A DNA stretch of 64,000 nt, taken from NCBI GenBank assembly GCA_021404685.1, contig QWHC01000017.1, positions 26,642 through 90,641 on the forward strand, written 5' to 3'. Within the stretch, counting starts at the first letter, position 1, and the number at the start of each line of letters is the position of its first letter. The DNA comes from Chloroflexi bacterium CFX4 (GTDB taxonomy: Bacteria; Chloroflexota; Anaerolineae; Aggregatilineales; UBA2796). Both the position numbers and the translations under genes were made by a program. The notes below the pieces were generated by a model. That model was not told the DNA's origin. It made no database searches and saw only the letters and a program-made list of their open reading frames with translations. Below, piece after piece: positions 62,201 to 64,000 of this stretch.

Positions 62201-64000
62201 ATTTTCCGCTCCCGCACACAAACGTTTGGTTTCAGTACCCTCTACGGGTCGAAGTGTGTTGCAACTCCGCCGCGCACGTCAATGCGCGGGAGCGGAAAAT
62301 GTTTCAGTACCCTCTACGGGTCGAAGTGTGTTGCAACTGCTTTTTGACATGATGATGATGTCCTAACTTTCGAGTTTCAGTACCCTCTACGGGTCGAAGT
62401 GTGTTGCAACAGAATTTGCCGCGCTTGATGCGGAAATTGAAACCCGTTTCAGTACCCTCTACGGGTCGAAGTGTGTTGCAACGGCTATGGGGGTGCTGGG
62501 ATGGTCAAACTGAGATTGAGGTTTCAGTACCCTCTACGGGTCGAAGTGTGTTGCAACGCCATTGCCCAAGAGGATACCGAGTTCTTGTTGTTTGTTTCAG
62601 TACCCTCTACGGGTCGAAGTGTGTTGCAACTGCGCGGCGGGCGCGGTTTGCGCGGGCGCGGTTTGCGGTTTCAGTACCCTCTACGGGTCGAAGTGTGTTG
62701 CAACCAACTAACAAGGAAATGAGCTATGGAAAGAGTGAGTTTCAGTACCCTCTACGGGTCGAAGTGTGTTGCAACTCATCATCATGTCAAAGTCAAAGTC
62801 TAAAACCACCGTTTCAGTACCCTCTACGGGTCGAAGTGTGTTGCAACGTGAACGGTAATTGCGTGGGGGTGACGGTTGATCCCGGTTTCAGTACCCTCTA
62901 CGGGTCGAAGTGTGTTGCAACGGTGGGTAATATCAGAGCTGTATTGCGCGCCCCTAGTTTCAGTACCCTCTACGGGTCGAAGTGTGTTGCAACAGAACTG
63001 TATTGTTTTCCATTGAGATTTAGCTTTGGTTTCAGTACCCTCTACGGGTCGAAGTGTGTTGCAACGTTAGAAACTTTAAAGGCTATGGTTTTGGCTCTAG
63101 ATGTTTCAGTACCCTCTACGGGTCGAAGTGTGTTGCAACGCGTGCTTTAGTGAAAACACGCGACGCCTTATTTGATGTTTCAGTACCCTCTACGGGTCGA
63201 AGTGTGTTGCAACTCCGAAAGCGGGTAAAGGAGTCTCGCGACATAATCTGTTTCAGTACCCTCTACGGGTCGAAGTGTGTTGCAACTTCTGCGAGAATTC
63301 GAGGCGCTTGAAGCGGAAATTGGTTTCAGTACCCTCTACGGGTCGAAGTGTGTTGCAACGGCGTGGCGGCGGGCACGGCGGCGTTGGCTATTCTTGTTTC
63401 AGTACCCTCTACGGGTCGAAGTGGGTTGCAACCATTAATCGGTCTCTTGACCACTACTTTTACTTTCAGTTTCAGTACCCTCTACGGGTCGAAGTGGGTT
63501 GCAACTCCGTGGAAAACTCTTTCAGATCCGGGAGGCAGTTTGTTTCAGTACCCTCTACGGGTCGAAGTGGGTTGCAACGAAAGTAATGGAGTTCCCCTCG
63601 GGGGCACGGCTATGGGTTTCAGTACCCTCTACGGGTCGAAGTGGGTTGCAACACCTGCTTTTGTCCAAGCAGGTTGACTTTCTCTCAGGTTTCAGTACCC
63701 TCTACGGGTCGAAGTGGGTTGCAACTTTGCAGTGCGCTAAGCAGTGTGCGAGCGCGCCGCTGTTTCAGTACCCTCTACGGGTCGAAGTGGGTTGCAACGG
63801 CGTGGCGGCGGGCACGGCGGCGTTGGCTATTCTTGTTTCAGTACCCTCTACGGGTCGAAGTGGGTTGCAACATCATGACCTTTACGTTTGTTTAACGCTT
63901 GTCGAGGTTTCAGTACCCTCTACGGGTCGAAGTGGGTTGCAACAGAGGGTGCTGGACGTTTTTTCGTACCGGAGGTAAAAGTTTCAGTACCCTCTACGGG
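59244..64000 (+). CRISPR. CRISPR array: 65 full repeats plus one partial, runs off window end
   Basis: Repeats are 37 bases, beginning GTTTCAGTACCC and ending GTGTTGCAAC, with spacers of about 34-37 bases. Repeats 1-57 (59244-63359) share one sequence. Repeats 58-65 (63396-63943) carry a T-to-G change at position 29. Repeat 66 is cut by the window at 64000. The repeat contains a 4-bp stem (ACCC/GGGT) around TCTAC. No cas gene or clear AT-rich leader lies in the window; the left edge abuts an aldolase remnant. The CRISPR type and array orientation cannot be fixed from the repeat alone. Long open frames across the array are artefacts of the periodic repeat. Confidence 0.98.

Noticed and set aside
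59296..63978. Long open frames in several frames across the CRISPR array
   Set aside because: They are translations of the 37-base repeat (peptides such as [11 protein letters not shown] recurring every 24-25 residues), not genes.

Overview
The window looks like a chromosomal segment of a Chloroflexota bacterium, probably Anaerolineae-like. This is inferred, not proven. The grounds are moderately high GC, several lipoproteins with long Thr/Pro-rich linkers joined to LysM domains, a very large Ser/Thr kinase with pre-peptidase-like repeats, an LCP protein, multihaem cytochromes and GT-C/GT4 glycosyltransferases. No rRNA or housekeeping marker gene settles the lineage.

Layout. 1-4007: surface-polysaccharide genes (start of a tyrosine kinase, Wzz-like protein, GT-C glycosyltransferase) and a split ThrE-type exporter. 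4014-13513: unknown proteins, tRNA-Gln(CTG), a response-regulator fusion, an MFS transporter, a cysteine-less peroxiredoxin-like protein, a DtxR/MntR-type regulator and a PLD-Excalibur lipoprotein. 13735-18720: a histidine kinase with two receiver proteins, convergent with an AAA ATPase plus four small membrane proteins. 18854-22897: a cell-envelope operon of two LysM proteins and an LCP enzyme. 22922-24843: a sulfite-oxidase-type molybdoenzyme with a pentahaem cytochrome. 25028-33420: an 1823-residue kinase and a large subtilase. 33559-38154: three or four overlapping GT4 glycosyltransferases. 38162-41509: a secreted pullulanase. 41875-44170: octahaem tetrathionate-reductase-family cytochrome plus cytochrome b. 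44660-52194: LysM lipoprotein, Nudix, TPR lipoprotein, two PIG-L deacetylases, phosphoribosyltransferase, receiver protein, biotin carboxylase and biotin carrier.

From 52518 the character changes. A polysaccharide-type ABC permease has no ATPase beside it and is followed by a broken IS5-type transposase. Next comes a tightly overlapping four-gene cassette (53866-58500) made of a PLD-helicase, a 64-residue protein, a DndD-like SMC ATPase and a protein resembling Dnd-associated protein 4. None of the sulfur-modification genes DndA/B/C/E is present. Beyond it lie a frameshifted TIR-domain remnant and a class I fructose-bisphosphate aldolase remnant with an internal deletion. A CRISPR array of 65 complete repeats plus a partial one then runs off the window end. 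No cas gene is visible. This 10 kb looks like a defence island assembled by insertion and decay.

The most noteworthy observations are five: the Dnd-like cassette without its modification genes; the array's abrupt change of repeat variant at a duplicated spacer; three distant spacers that encode versions of one peptide motif; a receiver/Roadblock-like/IS200-transposase-like fusion; and an uncharacterised AAA-ATPase membrane operon.
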